In this document: in pieces, positions 22,857 through 31,836 of the stretch | How the letters are laid out: each line of letters begins with the position of its first letter | Numbering within the stretch: position 1 is the first letter of the stretch | Assembly: GCA_017553785.1 (NCBI GenBank) | Contig: JAFZKD010000049.1 | Coordinates: forward strand, 1-50,300 | Direction of reading: 5' to 3' | Source of the DNA: Muribaculaceae bacterium | GTDB lineage: Bacteria; Bacteroidota; Bacteroidia; Bacteroidales; Muribaculaceae | Length of the DNA stretch: 50,300 nt | Position numbers and translations under genes: made by a program | The notes under the pieces: model-generated | Database searches by the model: none | Told to the model about the DNA's origin: nothing | The model's input: only the letters and a program-made list of their open reading frames with translations

Positions 22857-23927
22857 ATGATCAGTCCAAAGATTGACGAGAAAACCATAGAAAAGTTGCG
22901 TGCCCTGATCAATGGCGTGCAACGGATTGCCATCACGTGCCACAAGTCCCCCGATGGGGATGCCTTGGGCTCGTCGATGGCGTTGTGCCATGTGTTGCGG
23001 CGCCTGGGCAAGGACGCTGTCGTTGTTACTCCCGACATGGTGCCCAAATCGTTGGAATTCATACCAGGCATGCGAGAAGTCGTGGTGTTCACCAAGCATG
23101 AGCAGCGCGCCAAGAAGGTGCTTGGAGAAGCACAACTGATTTTTTGTTTGGACTTTAATTCCATCAAACGCATTGACCGTTTGGGTGAGATCATCGAGCC
23201 GCTCAATGTAAAACTGGTGCTGATTGACCATCATCTGGATCCCGAGGACATCTTTGATGTCTCCATATCATTCCCCGAGGCGTCTTCGACATGTGAACTG
23301 GTGTTCCGTGTGCTCATGCAGATGGGGTTGTTGCGTTATATGGACCGCATGGCCGCCAGTTGCCTGTATGTGGGACTGATGACTGATACGGGTGGCTTTG
23401 CCTACAGCTGTGATGATCCCGAGTTCTATGAGATCATGGCCTCGGTGATGCGCCGCCGCTTTGACCGCATCACGCTCTATAACAAAGCATTGAACACGTT
23501 TAGTGCCGACAGCGTTCGTCTTCAGGGATATGCCCTGTGTGAGAAAATGCAGCTGTTCCCGGAGCAGGGAGCCGCGCTGATTGTGTTGAGCAAGGAAGAA
23601 TTGGAGCGCTTCAACTACAACCGTGGGGATACCGAAACGCTAGTTAATAAGCCGTTGGCGATCCCCGAGATCTATTGGAGTGTTTTCATGCGCGAGGATC
23701 CTGACCGGATCAAGATTTCGTGCCGTTCCCAGGGCGATTTCTCGGTCAGTGAAATTTGTGCCCGCTATTATAATGGCGGTGGTCATGAGAATGCCGCAGG
23801 AGGAGAGTTTGACGGTACGCTGGATGAAGCGGTAGCAGTCTTTCATCAGATTCTTGAAGATCTGTTTCCCCAACCGGCCGCACCAGACCTGCCATCCACT
23901 AGTAATCAACAAACAATAAATAACTGA
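22857..23927 (+). CDS. DHH/DHHA1 phosphoesterase (NrnA-like oligoribonuclease / pAp phosphatase)
   Basis: A cytoplasmic two-domain phosphoesterase, probably degrading nano-RNA or cyclic-dinucleotide products, or 3'-phosphoadenosine phosphate. The DHH domain shows HKSPDGDALGSSMAL, the second motif FCLDFNS, the signature LIDHHLDP, and a later GLMTDTGGF. The DHHA1 domain near the C-terminus has GGGHENAAGGEF. At 356 residues it is close to the usual length. The stop overlaps the next ATG (TGATG), so translation is coupled to the DUF4827 lipoprotein gene. The exact substrate within the NrnA/GdpP group is uncertain, but there are no membrane or PAS domains, so it is not GdpP. Confidence 0.9.
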   Translation: MISPKIDEKTIEKLRALINGVQRIAITCHKSPDGDALGSSMALCHVLRRLGKDAVVVTPDMVPKSLEFIPGMREVVVFTKHEQRAKKVLGEAQLIFCLDFNSIKRIDRLGEIIEPLNVKLVLIDHHLDPEDIFDVSISFPEASSTCELVFRVLMQMGLLRYMDRMAASCLYVGLMTDTGGFAYSCDDPEFYEIMASVMRRRFDRITLYNKALNTFSADSVRLQGYALCEKMQLFPEQGAALIVLSKEELERFNYNRGDTETLVNKPLAIPEIYWSVFMREDPDRIKISCRSQGDFSVSEICARYYNGGGHENAAGGEFDGTLDEAVAVFHQILEDLFPQPAAPDLPSTSNQQTINN

Positions 23928-24505
23928 TGAAGAATATTTTTAACAAAGTTTTGTTTATGGGGCTGTTTGCCCTTGCGACACTCGCATCGTGCAACGATGA
24001 CCAGAGTTATGCCGACCGCTTGAACGACGAGCGAAACGCGGTGAATGCCTATCTCGCTAACCACAGGGTGGTGATGTCGGTACCCGAGGACTCGGTGTTT
24101 GAGGTGGGTCCTGATGCCCCCTTCTACCGTCTGGACGAGGACGGGAACATATTTATGCAGGTCTTGAACGCCGGTGACCGTGTAAATGATCGTGCAAAGA
24201 AGAGTGAGAGCATCTATTTCAGGTACTCTCGTTATAATCTGGCCATATGGTACGCCAACGGCACCTGGTCGGTGTATAGTGGTAACGAGAACACAATGGA
24301 CGCTCAATCCTGCTCGTTTAATTATTCAGATTACACGTTGCCCAGCTCATCGCAGTGGGGATACGGCCTTCAGTATCCGCTGTTGTTCTTAGGGGTGGAG
24401 TGTGAGGTCAATCTCGTCATCAAGTCCCAGTTTGGCTTCACGAATGAGATCTCCTATGTGACGCCATTCTTCTATCATGTGCGTTATTTCCATAGCCAGA
24501 TTTAG
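23927..24505 (+). CDS. DUF4827-type lipoprotein
   Basis: A 192-residue lipoprotein: a basic start MKNIFNK, a hydrophobic helix and the lipobox LASC (lipidated Cys at residue 22) followed by Asn-Asp-Asp. In Bacteroidetes such residues after the Cys often lead to surface or outer-membrane placement. The rest resembles the FKBP-like DUF4827 family found between a DHH phosphoesterase and glmM in many Bacteroidales; no function is established. It shares one base with the upstream stop codon. Prolyl-isomerase activity is not supported by any motif I can see. Confidence 0.78.
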   Translation: MKNIFNKVLFMGLFALATLASCNDDQSYADRLNDERNAVNAYLANHRVVMSVPEDSVFEVGPDAPFYRLDEDGNIFMQVLNAGDRVNDRAKKSESIYFRYSRYNLAIWYANGTWSVYSGNENTMDAQSCSFNYSDYTLPSSSQWGYGLQYPLLFLGVECEVNLVIKSQFGFTNEISYVTPFFYHVRYFHSQI

Positions 24506-24544
24506 TCAGAAACAAACTAACCATTAAAGACGAATAATAGATTA

Positions 24545-25930
24545 ATGTCACTTATCAAATCAATTTCAGGCATTCGTGGAACCATCGGCGGAAAAGCAGG
24601 CGACGGCTTGACCCCGCTGGATATCGTAAAATTCACTTCGGCCTATGCCACTTTCATGCGCCGCAATTCCCCCGTCAAGTCCAATGTGATAGTCGTTGGG
24701 CGTGACGCCCGCCTGTCGGGCCGCATGGTGCTTAACACGGTTGTGGGCACCCTCATGGGAATGGGCTTTGACGTGGTGAACATCGGACTTGCCACAACAC
24801 CAACCACCGAACTCGCTGTGGTGGGTGAACATGCCTGCGGCGGAATCATCATTACCGCTTCACACAATCCCAAACAATGGAATGCCCTCAAACTCCTGAA
24901 CCATAACGGCGAGTTCCTGACCGATGAGGAAGGTAAAGAAGTGCTGCGACTGGCTGAAGTTGAGGATTTTGACTATGCTGATGTCGATTGCTTGGGTCGT
25001 GAACAGAAGAACTACACTTGGTTGCGTCGCCATATCGACCACGTGCTCTCGCTGGATCTGGTTGATGTTGAAGCCATTCGCGAGGCAGACTTCACGGTGG
25101 CCGTTGATGCGGTCAACTCGGTGGGGGGTGTGGCTATTCCTCAATTGCTCGAGGCGTTGGGCGTGAAAAAGGTTGAGAAACTCTTCTGTGACCCGACGGG
25201 CAACTTTGGCCACACACCTGAGCCGATACCCCAGAACCTGACGGCAATCAGCGATTTCATGCGTCAAGGCAAAGCCGATGTGGGCTTTGTTGTCGACCCC
25301 GATGTTGACCGCTTGGCGATTGTGATGGAGAACGGAGAGTTCTTTGTAGAGGAATATACGCTAGTCGCTGTCGCCGACTACATCTTGTCGCACACGCCCG
25401 GTTCGACAGTGAGCAACCTGTCATCATCACGAGCGCTGCGTGACGTGACCATGAAACATGGATGCTCCTATACCGCTGCTGCTGTGGGCGAGGTCAATGT
25501 GACGACCCAAATGCGCAAGACAGGAGCCGTTATTGGTGGCGAGGGTAACGGAGGCGTCATCTATCCCAGCAGCCACTACGGCCGTGATGCGCTTGTGGGC
25601 GTGGCATTGTTCCTCTCGTTGCTGGCCAAGAGCGGTAAAACCGTCAGTGAACTGAAACAGACCTATCCCCAGTACAGCATCGCCAAGACGAAGTTGGAGC
25701 TAAAGCCCGAAATGGACGTTGATGTCATCCTCAAGGCTGTCGAGCAACACTATCAGGGCGAGCAGATGACGACTATCGATGGTGTTAAGATCGATTTCGC
25801 TGACAGTTGGGTCCACCTGCGCAAGAGCAATACCGAGCCCATCATCCGCATCTATAGTGAGGCTCATACGATGGAGGAGGCTGAGCGCTTGGGAGAAGAT
25901 GTCAAGCAGATTGTCCTCTCGTTGATCTAA
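24545..25930 (+). CDS. glmM: Phosphoglucosamine mutase (phosphohexomutase family)
   Basis: This enzyme converts glucosamine-6-phosphate to glucosamine-1-phosphate for UDP-GlcNAc, the precursor of peptidoglycan and LPS. The 461-residue protein has SGIRGTIGGKAGDGLTP at the start, the catalytic phosphoserine loop TASHNPKQWNALK, the metal loop DPDVDRLAIV, the sugar loop GEGNGGVIYP, and the phosphate-binding RKSNTEPIIRIYSEA near the end. The Bacteroidetes form is slightly longer than the proteobacterial one. It is the last gene of a three-gene operon. A phosphomannomutase or phosphoglucomutase role is the alternative, but gene context favours GlmM. Confidence 0.9.
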   Translation: MSLIKSISGIRGTIGGKAGDGLTPLDIVKFTSAYATFMRRNSPVKSNVIVVGRDARLSGRMVLNTVVGTLMGMGFDVVNIGLATTPTTELAVVGEHACGGIIITASHNPKQWNALKLLNHNGEFLTDEEGKEVLRLAEVEDFDYADVDCLGREQKNYTWLRRHIDHVLSLDLVDVEAIREADFTVAVDAVNSVGGVAIPQLLEALGVKKVEKLFCDPTGNFGHTPEPIPQNLTAISDFMRQGKADVGFVVDPDVDRLAIVMENGEFFVEEYTLVAVADYILSHTPGSTVSNLSSSRALRDVTMKHGCSYTAAAVGEVNVTTQMRKTGAVIGGEGNGGVIYPSSHYGRDALVGVALFLSLLAKSGKTVSELKQTYPQYSIAKTKLELKPEMDVDVILKAVEQHYQGEQMTTIDGVKIDFADSWVHLRKSNTEPIIRIYSEAHTMEEAERLGEDVKQIVLSLI

Positions 25931-25948
25931 AGACCTGCAATAAGGGTT

Positions 25949-25978
25949 AGTTATCGATGTTCTTAAAAATCAATAACT
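25949..25978. terminator. Weak hairpin between glmM and comEC
   Basis: AGTTATCGAT pairs with ATCAATAACT with one mismatch, overlapping the comEC stop. It could act as a weak bidirectional terminator. Confidence 0.35.
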
Positions 25979-28003
25979 GATTGGTCCGTCAATCACATGA
26001 ATACCCAGACTGTCGCATTCATGCTTCAGTCTGGCTTTTTCATAATGTCCGCCTGAGATGATGAGACGCTTAAAGTTGAAGAGTTCTGAGAGTTTGGCGG
26101 CTGTGCCGTGGTAATGCTTGGTAACTATTATATCGTCGATGGACAATGGGCTGGTTGTTGTGAGGCGCTTCCATCGCCCGCTGCCCACAGCCATCAACCG
26201 CTGGCCCATCAAGTGGGCATACGGTGGCTTGATGAAGCCTCCCTCAAGCCGCAAGGAATCATATCCAGTGATGTAATGCAGGCTGTCAATCCTGTGATGC
26301 GCAAGGAAACCGGCATAAAAACGGCTGAAAGCCGCGGTGTCAGGATCAACGTCGTCAGGGATCCAGACATAGCCGTTTCCTGAGTCGTAATATACAATCG
26401 GAGTTGACGAGAACGAATTGAGGATGACCAGCCCCTGTTTGGGTGTTCGGGCATCTATCCACATCGAATGGCCAAGAGCCACGACCACGGTGAGACCAGC
26501 CGCAAGCAGATACCGGTGGTTGCGACGGTACAGCCACAGGATGATGAATGTGAGAACCAAAAAATAGGCAATCACGCCAAACGAGCTCATATACACACCG
26601 CTCATGTGGGACCAGCCCAGGGCGTTGACCCACCCGCTGACCCCGTGGATATACCTGTAAAGCGTGTCCAGCATCCAGTCCAGCGCGGGAATCTGCATTC
26701 CGGCAGCCGTGACAAGCAGGAAGAGGGAACCGAATATCATGATCAGAGGTAATACCGGAAGGATGAGTAGATTAGAGAGCACCGACAGCAGAGATATAGT
26801 GTGGAAATAATGTGCGCTCAGCGCCACGGTCGCCAGCATCGCCACCACCGAGGTGATAGCAGTGGATGTGAGGTAGTTCACGGCTTTGAAACGGCTCTTG
26901 AGGGAATGGGGGACCTTAGCGAACAACAAAACTGCCGCTACGGTGATAAAACTGAGCTGAAAGCCGACCGTGAAGAGCGATTGAGGAGAGAACACAAGAA
27001 TCAGCAGTGCCGCCATCGCTAATGCATTGAGCGATACCGACCGCCTGCTGAAAATCAGCGAAGCCACCACAAATCCGGTCATGATTGCCGCACGCATCAC
27101 GCTTGGCGACATTCCGGTAAACAAAGCGAACAGCACAATGGCAATCAGGGCGATGACCAACCGCAACTTTTTCATTTTCAGGTAGTCAAGGGGGAACAAC
27201 AGACCCCAAATGATAAGAGCGATCAAGCCCACATGCAGACCACTCAAAGCCAGCACGTGCGCCACACCAGCCGATGCGAAGACCTCTCTCGTCGTTTGAT
27301 CAATAAGACGGCTGTTACCGATTAACAACGCAATGACAAAGTGTTGTGTATCAGGCGATAGCCGGGATTCATATACGCGCCGCTCCCATTGGCGCCTGAT
27401 GTTAGCCATACGGGTCATAAGGGTGGGGGAGTTCCCTACTTTGCGGATTTGATTCAGGGGCAAATGCTGTTGGTAACGGATGTTCTTGCTGTTGATGAGA
27501 TAGTCGGCGTAGCTCATCTCATCGGGGTTACCCATGTTGGTCGTCTCGTTCAGTCCGGCATGCCAAGCGACCAAATCACCAGGCTGCATGGTGTAGTCAC
27601 AGCCCCGTGTCGAGAGAAGCACGGTGCACTTGGGCAATTCCTTGTCGAGGATATAGACCGTCAACCGCATCGAGAAATCAGTGTATCCCAGTTCAACCAC
27701 CCTGCCGATGAGTATCCTGTCAGTGCGCTGTTGCGGGGTGAGCCGCGCCGGGCTATGTATCAAGGCGCACAGCCAGCCCAAAGCAAAAGCGCTAATGATG
27801 ATCGGGATAGTGAAATACGCTCTCCATTGCAGTCTTTGGGTCGGAGTCTTGTTCTTGTGATCAAGCCACCTATAACCGACAACGGCCAGAATGATGAGAG
27901 CGGCAGGCAACCACCAGCAATGCCATAGCCTATGCGTCATAATGCCCAGCATGAACGGGACTAGGATGCGTAGAACCGGAATCTTGCTCAGTACCGTTGG
28001 CAT
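25970..28003 (-). CDS. ComEC/Rec2-family DNA-uptake membrane protein
   Basis: A polytopic inner-membrane protein of the ComEC/Rec2 family, thought to carry single-stranded DNA across the membrane. An N-terminal OB-like DUF4131 region (about residues 20-190) follows two helices. The Competence domain has the hallmark AHVLALSGLHVGL and TGMSPSVMRAAIMTG, with some 8-10 helices. The last 180 residues sit where a metallo-beta-lactamase domain is found in full-length ComEC, but no HxHxDH motif is present. ATG 28003 gives 677 residues; a TTG at 28036 overlapping the aroE stop would add 11. It follows aroE directly. Confidence 0.85.
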   Translation of the reverse strand: MPTVLSKIPVLRILVPFMLGIMTHRLWHCWWLPAALIILAVVGYRWLDHKNKTPTQRLQWRAYFTIPIIISAFALGWLCALIHSPARLTPQQRTDRILIGRVVELGYTDFSMRLTVYILDKELPKCTVLLSTRGCDYTMQPGDLVAWHAGLNETTNMGNPDEMSYADYLINSKNIRYQQHLPLNQIRKVGNSPTLMTRMANIRRQWERRVYESRLSPDTQHFVIALLIGNSRLIDQTTREVFASAGVAHVLALSGLHVGLIALIIWGLLFPLDYLKMKKLRLVIALIAIVLFALFTGMSPSVMRAAIMTGFVVASLIFSRRSVSLNALAMAALLILVFSPQSLFTVGFQLSFITVAAVLLFAKVPHSLKSRFKAVNYLTSTAITSVVAMLATVALSAHYFHTISLLSVLSNLLILPVLPLIMIFGSLFLLVTAAGMQIPALDWMLDTLYRYIHGVSGWVNALGWSHMSGVYMSSFGVIAYFLVLTFIILWLYRRNHRYLLAAGLTVVVALGHSMWIDARTPKQGLVILNSFSSTPIVYYDSGNGYVWIPDDVDPDTAAFSRFYAGFLAHHRIDSLHYITGYDSLRLEGGFIKPPYAHLMGQRLMAVGSGRWKRLTTTSPLSIDDIIVTKHYHGTAAKLSELFNFKRLIISGGHYEKARLKHECDSLGIHVIDGPISY

Positions 28004-28032
28004 GGAAGCTTTCAAGGCTGTGGAGGACCAGT

Positions 28033-28812
28033 TCAATAATTATCTTGAGTCCAGATCTCGTAAGAGTCGAAAGCTTGCAGCAGCAGCATTTCGATACCGT
28101 TCTTGGTCTCGGCACCATAGTGTGCCGATTTTTTCATGAACAGTGTTTCCTCGGGATTATAGATCAAGTCATAGCAGATGTGGTCCTTGGTGAGGAAACG
28201 GTAGGGGAAATCGGGATACAGGTTGTCATCAGGGTATTTGCCCAACGGTGTGGCGTTAACGATGATCTTGTGTGAGGCAACCATGGCCCGGGTAATTTCC
28301 TCATAGACTACCGTGTGCTCTGATTTGCGCCGTGAGACAAGCTGAACATCGATGCCGTGTTTCTTGAAGGCTTCTTTCACGGCCTTGGCTGCACCACCTG
28401 TGCCAAGTACCATGGCGCTAGTGCGTTCGGGAGATAGAATTCCCGGGATTGTCCTCTCAAATCCAGCCATGTCGCTGTTGTATCCCCGCAACTTAACGAA
28501 ATCTCCCGTCTTTTTGTCTCGGATAAACTTGATGACGTTGACCGCTCCAATCTTCATCGCATCGTCATCCAGACTGTCCAAATAAGGGATTACCGCCTCT
28601 TTGTAAGGGGCTGTTACGTTCAAGCCGTTCAAGTTGGGGTACTCGGCGATAATTTCCATCAGCAACCCGAGGTTCTCAATCTCGAAGTTGATGTATTGCG
28701 CGTCAATGTCCTCGGCAAGGAACTTTTGATTAAAATAGTCGAGCGAGAACGAGTGCACCAGCGGGTAGCCGATGAGTCCATAGATATATTTGCAGTCGTG
28801 TGGAGATTTCAT
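28033..28812 (-). CDS. aroE: Shikimate dehydrogenase
   Basis: The enzyme reduces 3-dehydroshikimate to shikimate with NADPH in aromatic amino acid synthesis. The 259-residue protein has the substrate-binding YGLIGYPLVHSFS, NVTAPYKEAVIPYLD with the catalytic Lys, the NADP Rossmann loop MVLGTGGAAKAV, and NATPLGKYP near the end. The open frame continues upstream to 28920, but the -7 box at 28835-28842 and homology both place the start at ATG 28812. Its stop codon lies within a few bases of a possible comEC start. Confidence 0.93.
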   Translation of the reverse strand: MKSPHDCKYIYGLIGYPLVHSFSLDYFNQKFLAEDIDAQYINFEIENLGLLMEIIAEYPNLNGLNVTAPYKEAVIPYLDSLDDDAMKIGAVNVIKFIRDKKTGDFVKLRGYNSDMAGFERTIPGILSPERTSAMVLGTGGAAKAVKEAFKKHGIDVQLVSRRKSEHTVVYEEITRAMVASHKIIVNATPLGKYPDDNLYPDFPYRFLTKDHICYDLIYNPEETLFMKKSAHYGAETKNGIEMLLLQAFDSYEIWTQDNY

Positions 28813-28834
28813 AATGCCTTCTATTAGAGTATTG

Positions 28835-28842
28835 CAAAAATA
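28835..28842 (-). promoter_or_regulatory. -7 box of aroE-comEC
   Basis: The minus strand reads TATTTTTG, 22 bases before the aroE ATG. No clear -33 is seen. Confidence 0.5.
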
Positions 28843-28992
28843 GATAGAAAAGTTGTAAAATTCACCGATAATGGTGAAAAAATGACATTTAGGGCATGAT
28901 TTTTTGTTTGTCAAGAGCATTTATCACCTTATTAATAGGTTTTAATATAATGAAAAATGCCTAAAAAAGCGATTATTTCAAGAACAAAATAT

Positions 28993-29000
28993 TACCTTTG
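28993..29000 (+). promoter_or_regulatory. -7 box of the mlaD-like gene
   Basis: TACCTTTG lies 27 bases before ATG 29028 and overlaps an in-frame TTG (28998), which is therefore not the start. Confidence 0.6.
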
Positions 29001-29027
29001 TCGCTTGAAATTAAGAATAAAAAGGAA

Positions 29028-29930
29028 ATGAAGTTTTTCAACAAAAATGTCAAGATTGCTCTCACTGTGCTGCTGGGGCTTGCTATACTTTATTGGGGAA
29101 TCAATTACCTGAAAGGAATTAACCTGTTGACTCCTGCCAATCACTTCTATACCGAAGTCGAGAGTGTAGATGGACTGTTAGAGGCAGCACCTATCACCGT
29201 CAATGGCTTCCAGGTGGGGCAGGTGAGAGAGATAAACTACGATTACGAAAAGAACAAAATAACTATCTTACTCTCGATGGAAAGGGACATGAAAGTTCCC
29301 GAGGGCAGCACCATCAATATGGTGTCTGGCGTCATTGGCGGCACTTCGCTCGTGCTTAATCTGGGTGATGGACCTGCCATGAAAGTCGGCAGCCTCATAC
29401 CTGCAGCCAAGTTGCCGGGACTGATGGATAATGTGACCGAGAATGTGTTGCCTGTTGTGAATGACGTTCTCCCCAAGGTCGATTCCATCATGGCTAACGT
29501 GAACGGCCTGACTGCCGATCCCGCATTGGCGGCCTCTCTGACCCGCCTGGACGCGATTACCCGCCAGTTGCAGGCAATCTCCCAACAACTGACCATGCTC
29601 ATGAATGGCCTGAACAGGAGCGTGCCTGGTGTGATGAATAACGTGAATGGCATCACTAATAACTTGACGGGAGCATCGGGCAACCTGTCTGACTTATCGG
29701 CTTCGCTGAAGGATCTTCCACTTGATGAGACCTTGAACAAGCTGAACACGACACTTGCCAACTTGCAGCAGTTGAGTGAGCAGTTGAATGACAAAAACTC
29801 GTCGCTGGGCAAGATTATGAATGACCGCGAACTGTATGACAACGCCAATCATGCCATCGCCAGTCTCGACTCACTGCTGACAGATATCAAGGCAAATCCA
29901 AAGCGATATATCAATGTCAAGGTATTCTAA
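29028..29930 (+). CDS. MlaD-like MCE-domain protein
   Basis: A 300-residue inner-membrane-anchored periplasmic protein that probably binds phospholipids for transport between membranes. A single N-terminal helix (KIALTVLLGLAILYWGINYL) is followed by the MCE domain (about 35-120: VNGFQVGQVREINYD, VPEGSTINMVSGVIGGTSLVLNLGDG split over strands). The C-terminal half is helical and rich in Asn, Leu and Ser, with repeated LxxL-type heptads, likely forming the helical tube seen in MlaD/PqiB-like proteins. The usual partners MlaE and MlaF are not next to it. A strong terminator follows at 30003. Confidence 0.87.
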   Translation: MKFFNKNVKIALTVLLGLAILYWGINYLKGINLLTPANHFYTEVESVDGLLEAAPITVNGFQVGQVREINYDYEKNKITILLSMERDMKVPEGSTINMVSGVIGGTSLVLNLGDGPAMKVGSLIPAAKLPGLMDNVTENVLPVVNDVLPKVDSIMANVNGLTADPALAASLTRLDAITRQLQAISQQLTMLMNGLNRSVPGVMNNVNGITNNLTGASGNLSDLSASLKDLPLDETLNKLNTTLANLQQLSEQLNDKNSSLGKIMNDRELYDNANHAIASLDSLLTDIKANPKRYINVKVF

Positions 29931-30002
29931 TGGCGATAAAACGAATTGGGCCAGGGAAATGACCCAAGATGCAATGGCAAAATTGCAGTAAGCAACCATA
30001 CT

Positions 30003-30042
30003 AAAACTTCTATTTGGACTTAATCTAAATAGAAGTTTTTTT
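30003..30042 (+). terminator. Intrinsic terminator after the mlaD-like gene
   Basis: AAAACTTCTATTT (30003-30015) pairs perfectly with AAATAGAAGTTTT (30027-30039), then more T's. Confidence 0.88.
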
Positions 30043-30129
30043 GAAAATTACCGATTTCGGGATTTGCAAAACCAAACCCTTGAATTAACAGCGTTTTGCG
30101 TTAGCGCTGAATTGGACAGCAAAATGTGA

Positions 30130-30137
30130 TACATTTG
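30130..30137 (+). promoter_or_regulatory. Possible -7 box upstream of dnaA
   Basis: TACATTTG matches TAnnTTTG. If used, the dnaA leader would be about 210 bases, longer than for other genes here. Confidence 0.4.
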
Positions 30138-30353
30138 CTAAATTACTGATTTTGAGGAGATTTGGAAAAACGATATGCACGAAAATGAAGTAATTATACA
30201 ATAGTGTTGTAACCCTTTGTTTTTCAATATCGTTACAATCAAAATGAGAATTCCAAATTTTTTTGGCACTTTTTTTTCAGAAAATATTGACCGAAATTTG
30301 TACTGCTAAAAGCACGAAACAAACCAACCGTTACTAAGAGAAATTTTAAGAGA

Positions 30354-31757
30354 ATGATTAACGTTGCACAACAGTGGAACCGTTGCCTTGACGTCATCAA
30401 GGCAAACCTGCCTGCCGAACAGTTTGATGTTTGGTTCGCTCCCATTGTTGCCGTTGACTTTGATGAGGAAAGCGGTCGTGTAACGCTCAAAGTGCCCTCC
30501 TGGTTCTTTGTAGAACAAATCGAGGGACGATATATCAACATCCTTTCGGCAGCCCTTAAGAACGTATTCGGCGAGAACGTCAAGCTCAGTTATAAATATA
30601 ATGTGGTTGGAAGCGACGATTCAAGTGCCGTGGAGCAGACCGAGGATAATTCGAGCGTGAAATTCAAGCAGGAACAAAAGATCCGTAAGCCTCGTGTCGC
30701 CAATCCATTTGAGCGTAACGACACCCTTGAAGATATAGACCCTCAGCTTAATCCTAAATACACCTTTGAGAATTATTGCAGCAGCATGAGCAATAAGCTC
30801 GCGCTGAGCATAGGACAAGCTATAGCCGATAATCCGGAAGTGAAGACCTATAATCCCCTGTTTGTCTTCGGAACCACCGGTGTCGGAAAGACCCACCTGT
30901 TGCAGGCTATTGGCATCAGATTAAAGGAGAACAATCCCCGTATGCGAGTACTCTATGTCACCGCACGCGTATTCGAGAGCCAGTACACGACAGCTTCGAT
31001 CCAGAACAAAATCAACGACTTCATCAACTTTTACCAGAGTATCGATGTGCTTCTGCTCGATGATATCCAGGAGTTCGCTGGTAAAATGAAAACACAGAAT
31101 ACCTTTTTCCATATCTTCAATCACCTGCACCAGCACCAGCGTCAGCTGGTGATGTCCAGCGACTGCCGTCCGAGTGACCTTGACGGTATGGTGCCCAGAC
31201 TGATTTCCCGCTTCAAGTGGGGCATGACTGTGGAACTTGAGAAACCTGACTATGAGTTGCGTCGCAAGTTCCTCGCCATGAGGGCTGCTCAGGACGGATT
31301 GAAAATCAATGACGAGGTTCTAGATTTCATCGCATCTAATGTCTCGGACAGTGTGCGTGAACTTGAGGGCGTCATGGTTGCCCTGTTGGCCCATGCCACC
31401 ATGCTCGGACAGGACATCACGATTGAGCTTGCGCGCAGCATCATCGGCAACACGGTCAAGGTGGCCGAGAAGCAGGTGACATTTGAGTCCATTGCCGAGA
31501 CTGTCGCCAACTATTATAACCTGCCTACCGATGTGCTATACGGCAAATCCCGCAAGCGTGAGATCAGCGATGCCCGTCAGTTGGTGATGTACCTCGCCAA
31601 GAAAGAGGCCCAAATGTCATCGACCAGCATCGGCGCGAAGTTGGATCGCACCCATGCGACCGTATTGCATGCCTGCATACAGATTGAGCAGCGCATGTCC
31701 ATCGAAAAGGATTTTTCAAGAGAGGTACAGGCAATTACTGCCAGCCTGACCCAATAA
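30354..31757 (+). CDS. dnaA: Chromosomal replication initiator protein DnaA
   Basis: DnaA binds the origin, melts DNA and loads the helicase. The 467-residue protein has domain I (about 1-80, WNRCLDVIKANLPAEQFDVWF), a charged linker, the AAA+ domain from FENYCSSMSNKLAL with Walker A GTTGVGKTHL and Walker B VLLLDDIQEF, SSDCRPSDLDGM, and domain IV with the DNA-binding helix-turn-helix and the signature GAKLDRTHATVLHACIQIE. All parts are intact. Neither dnaN nor recF follows: the gene stands alone with a terminator after it, as is common in Bacteroidetes. Confidence 0.97.
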   Translation: MINVAQQWNRCLDVIKANLPAEQFDVWFAPIVAVDFDEESGRVTLKVPSWFFVEQIEGRYINILSAALKNVFGENVKLSYKYNVVGSDDSSAVEQTEDNSSVKFKQEQKIRKPRVANPFERNDTLEDIDPQLNPKYTFENYCSSMSNKLALSIGQAIADNPEVKTYNPLFVFGTTGVGKTHLLQAIGIRLKENNPRMRVLYVTARVFESQYTTASIQNKINDFINFYQSIDVLLLDDIQEFAGKMKTQNTFFHIFNHLHQHQRQLVMSSDCRPSDLDGMVPRLISRFKWGMTVELEKPDYELRRKFLAMRAAQDGLKINDEVLDFIASNVSDSVRELEGVMVALLAHATMLGQDITIELARSIIGNTVKVAEKQVTFESIAETVANYYNLPTDVLYGKSRKREISDARQLVMYLAKKEAQMSSTSIGAKLDRTHATVLHACIQIEQRMSIEKDFSREVQAITASLTQ

Positions 31758-31780
31758 TCTTCCAAGTCAAGAGAATCTCG

Positions 31781-31826
31781 TGTAGAGGGTGACCACTTTT
31801 CCATGGCCACCCTCTACAACTTTTTT
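31781..31826. terminator. Terminator between dnaA and umuC
   Basis: Bases 31781-31795 pair with 31804-31818 (15 bases, one mismatch), then ACTTTTTT. It lies between converging genes. Confidence 0.88.
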
Positions 31827-31836
31827 CAAGATCTTT

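Larger units (their letters stand above)
29931..30353 (+). other. 423-base gap upstream of dnaA
   Basis: It contains the mlaD-side terminator (30003-30042), a CAGCG/CGCTG inverted repeat around 30090-30110, a TACATTTG box at 30130-30137 with no matching -33, and a long AT-rich tract with runs of T near 30258-30280. No gene, and no cluster of DnaA boxes of the TTATCCACA type, is visible. Confidence 0.6.

Noticed and set aside
30176-30205. Nine-codon leader peptide upstream of dnaA
   Set aside because: Too short, no composition bias towards any amino acid and no attenuator pairing visible.
29931-30353. Replication origin next to dnaA
   Set aside because: No cluster of DnaA boxes, no dnaN or other origin genes; in Bacteroidetes the origin is often away from dnaA. 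Kept only as a question.
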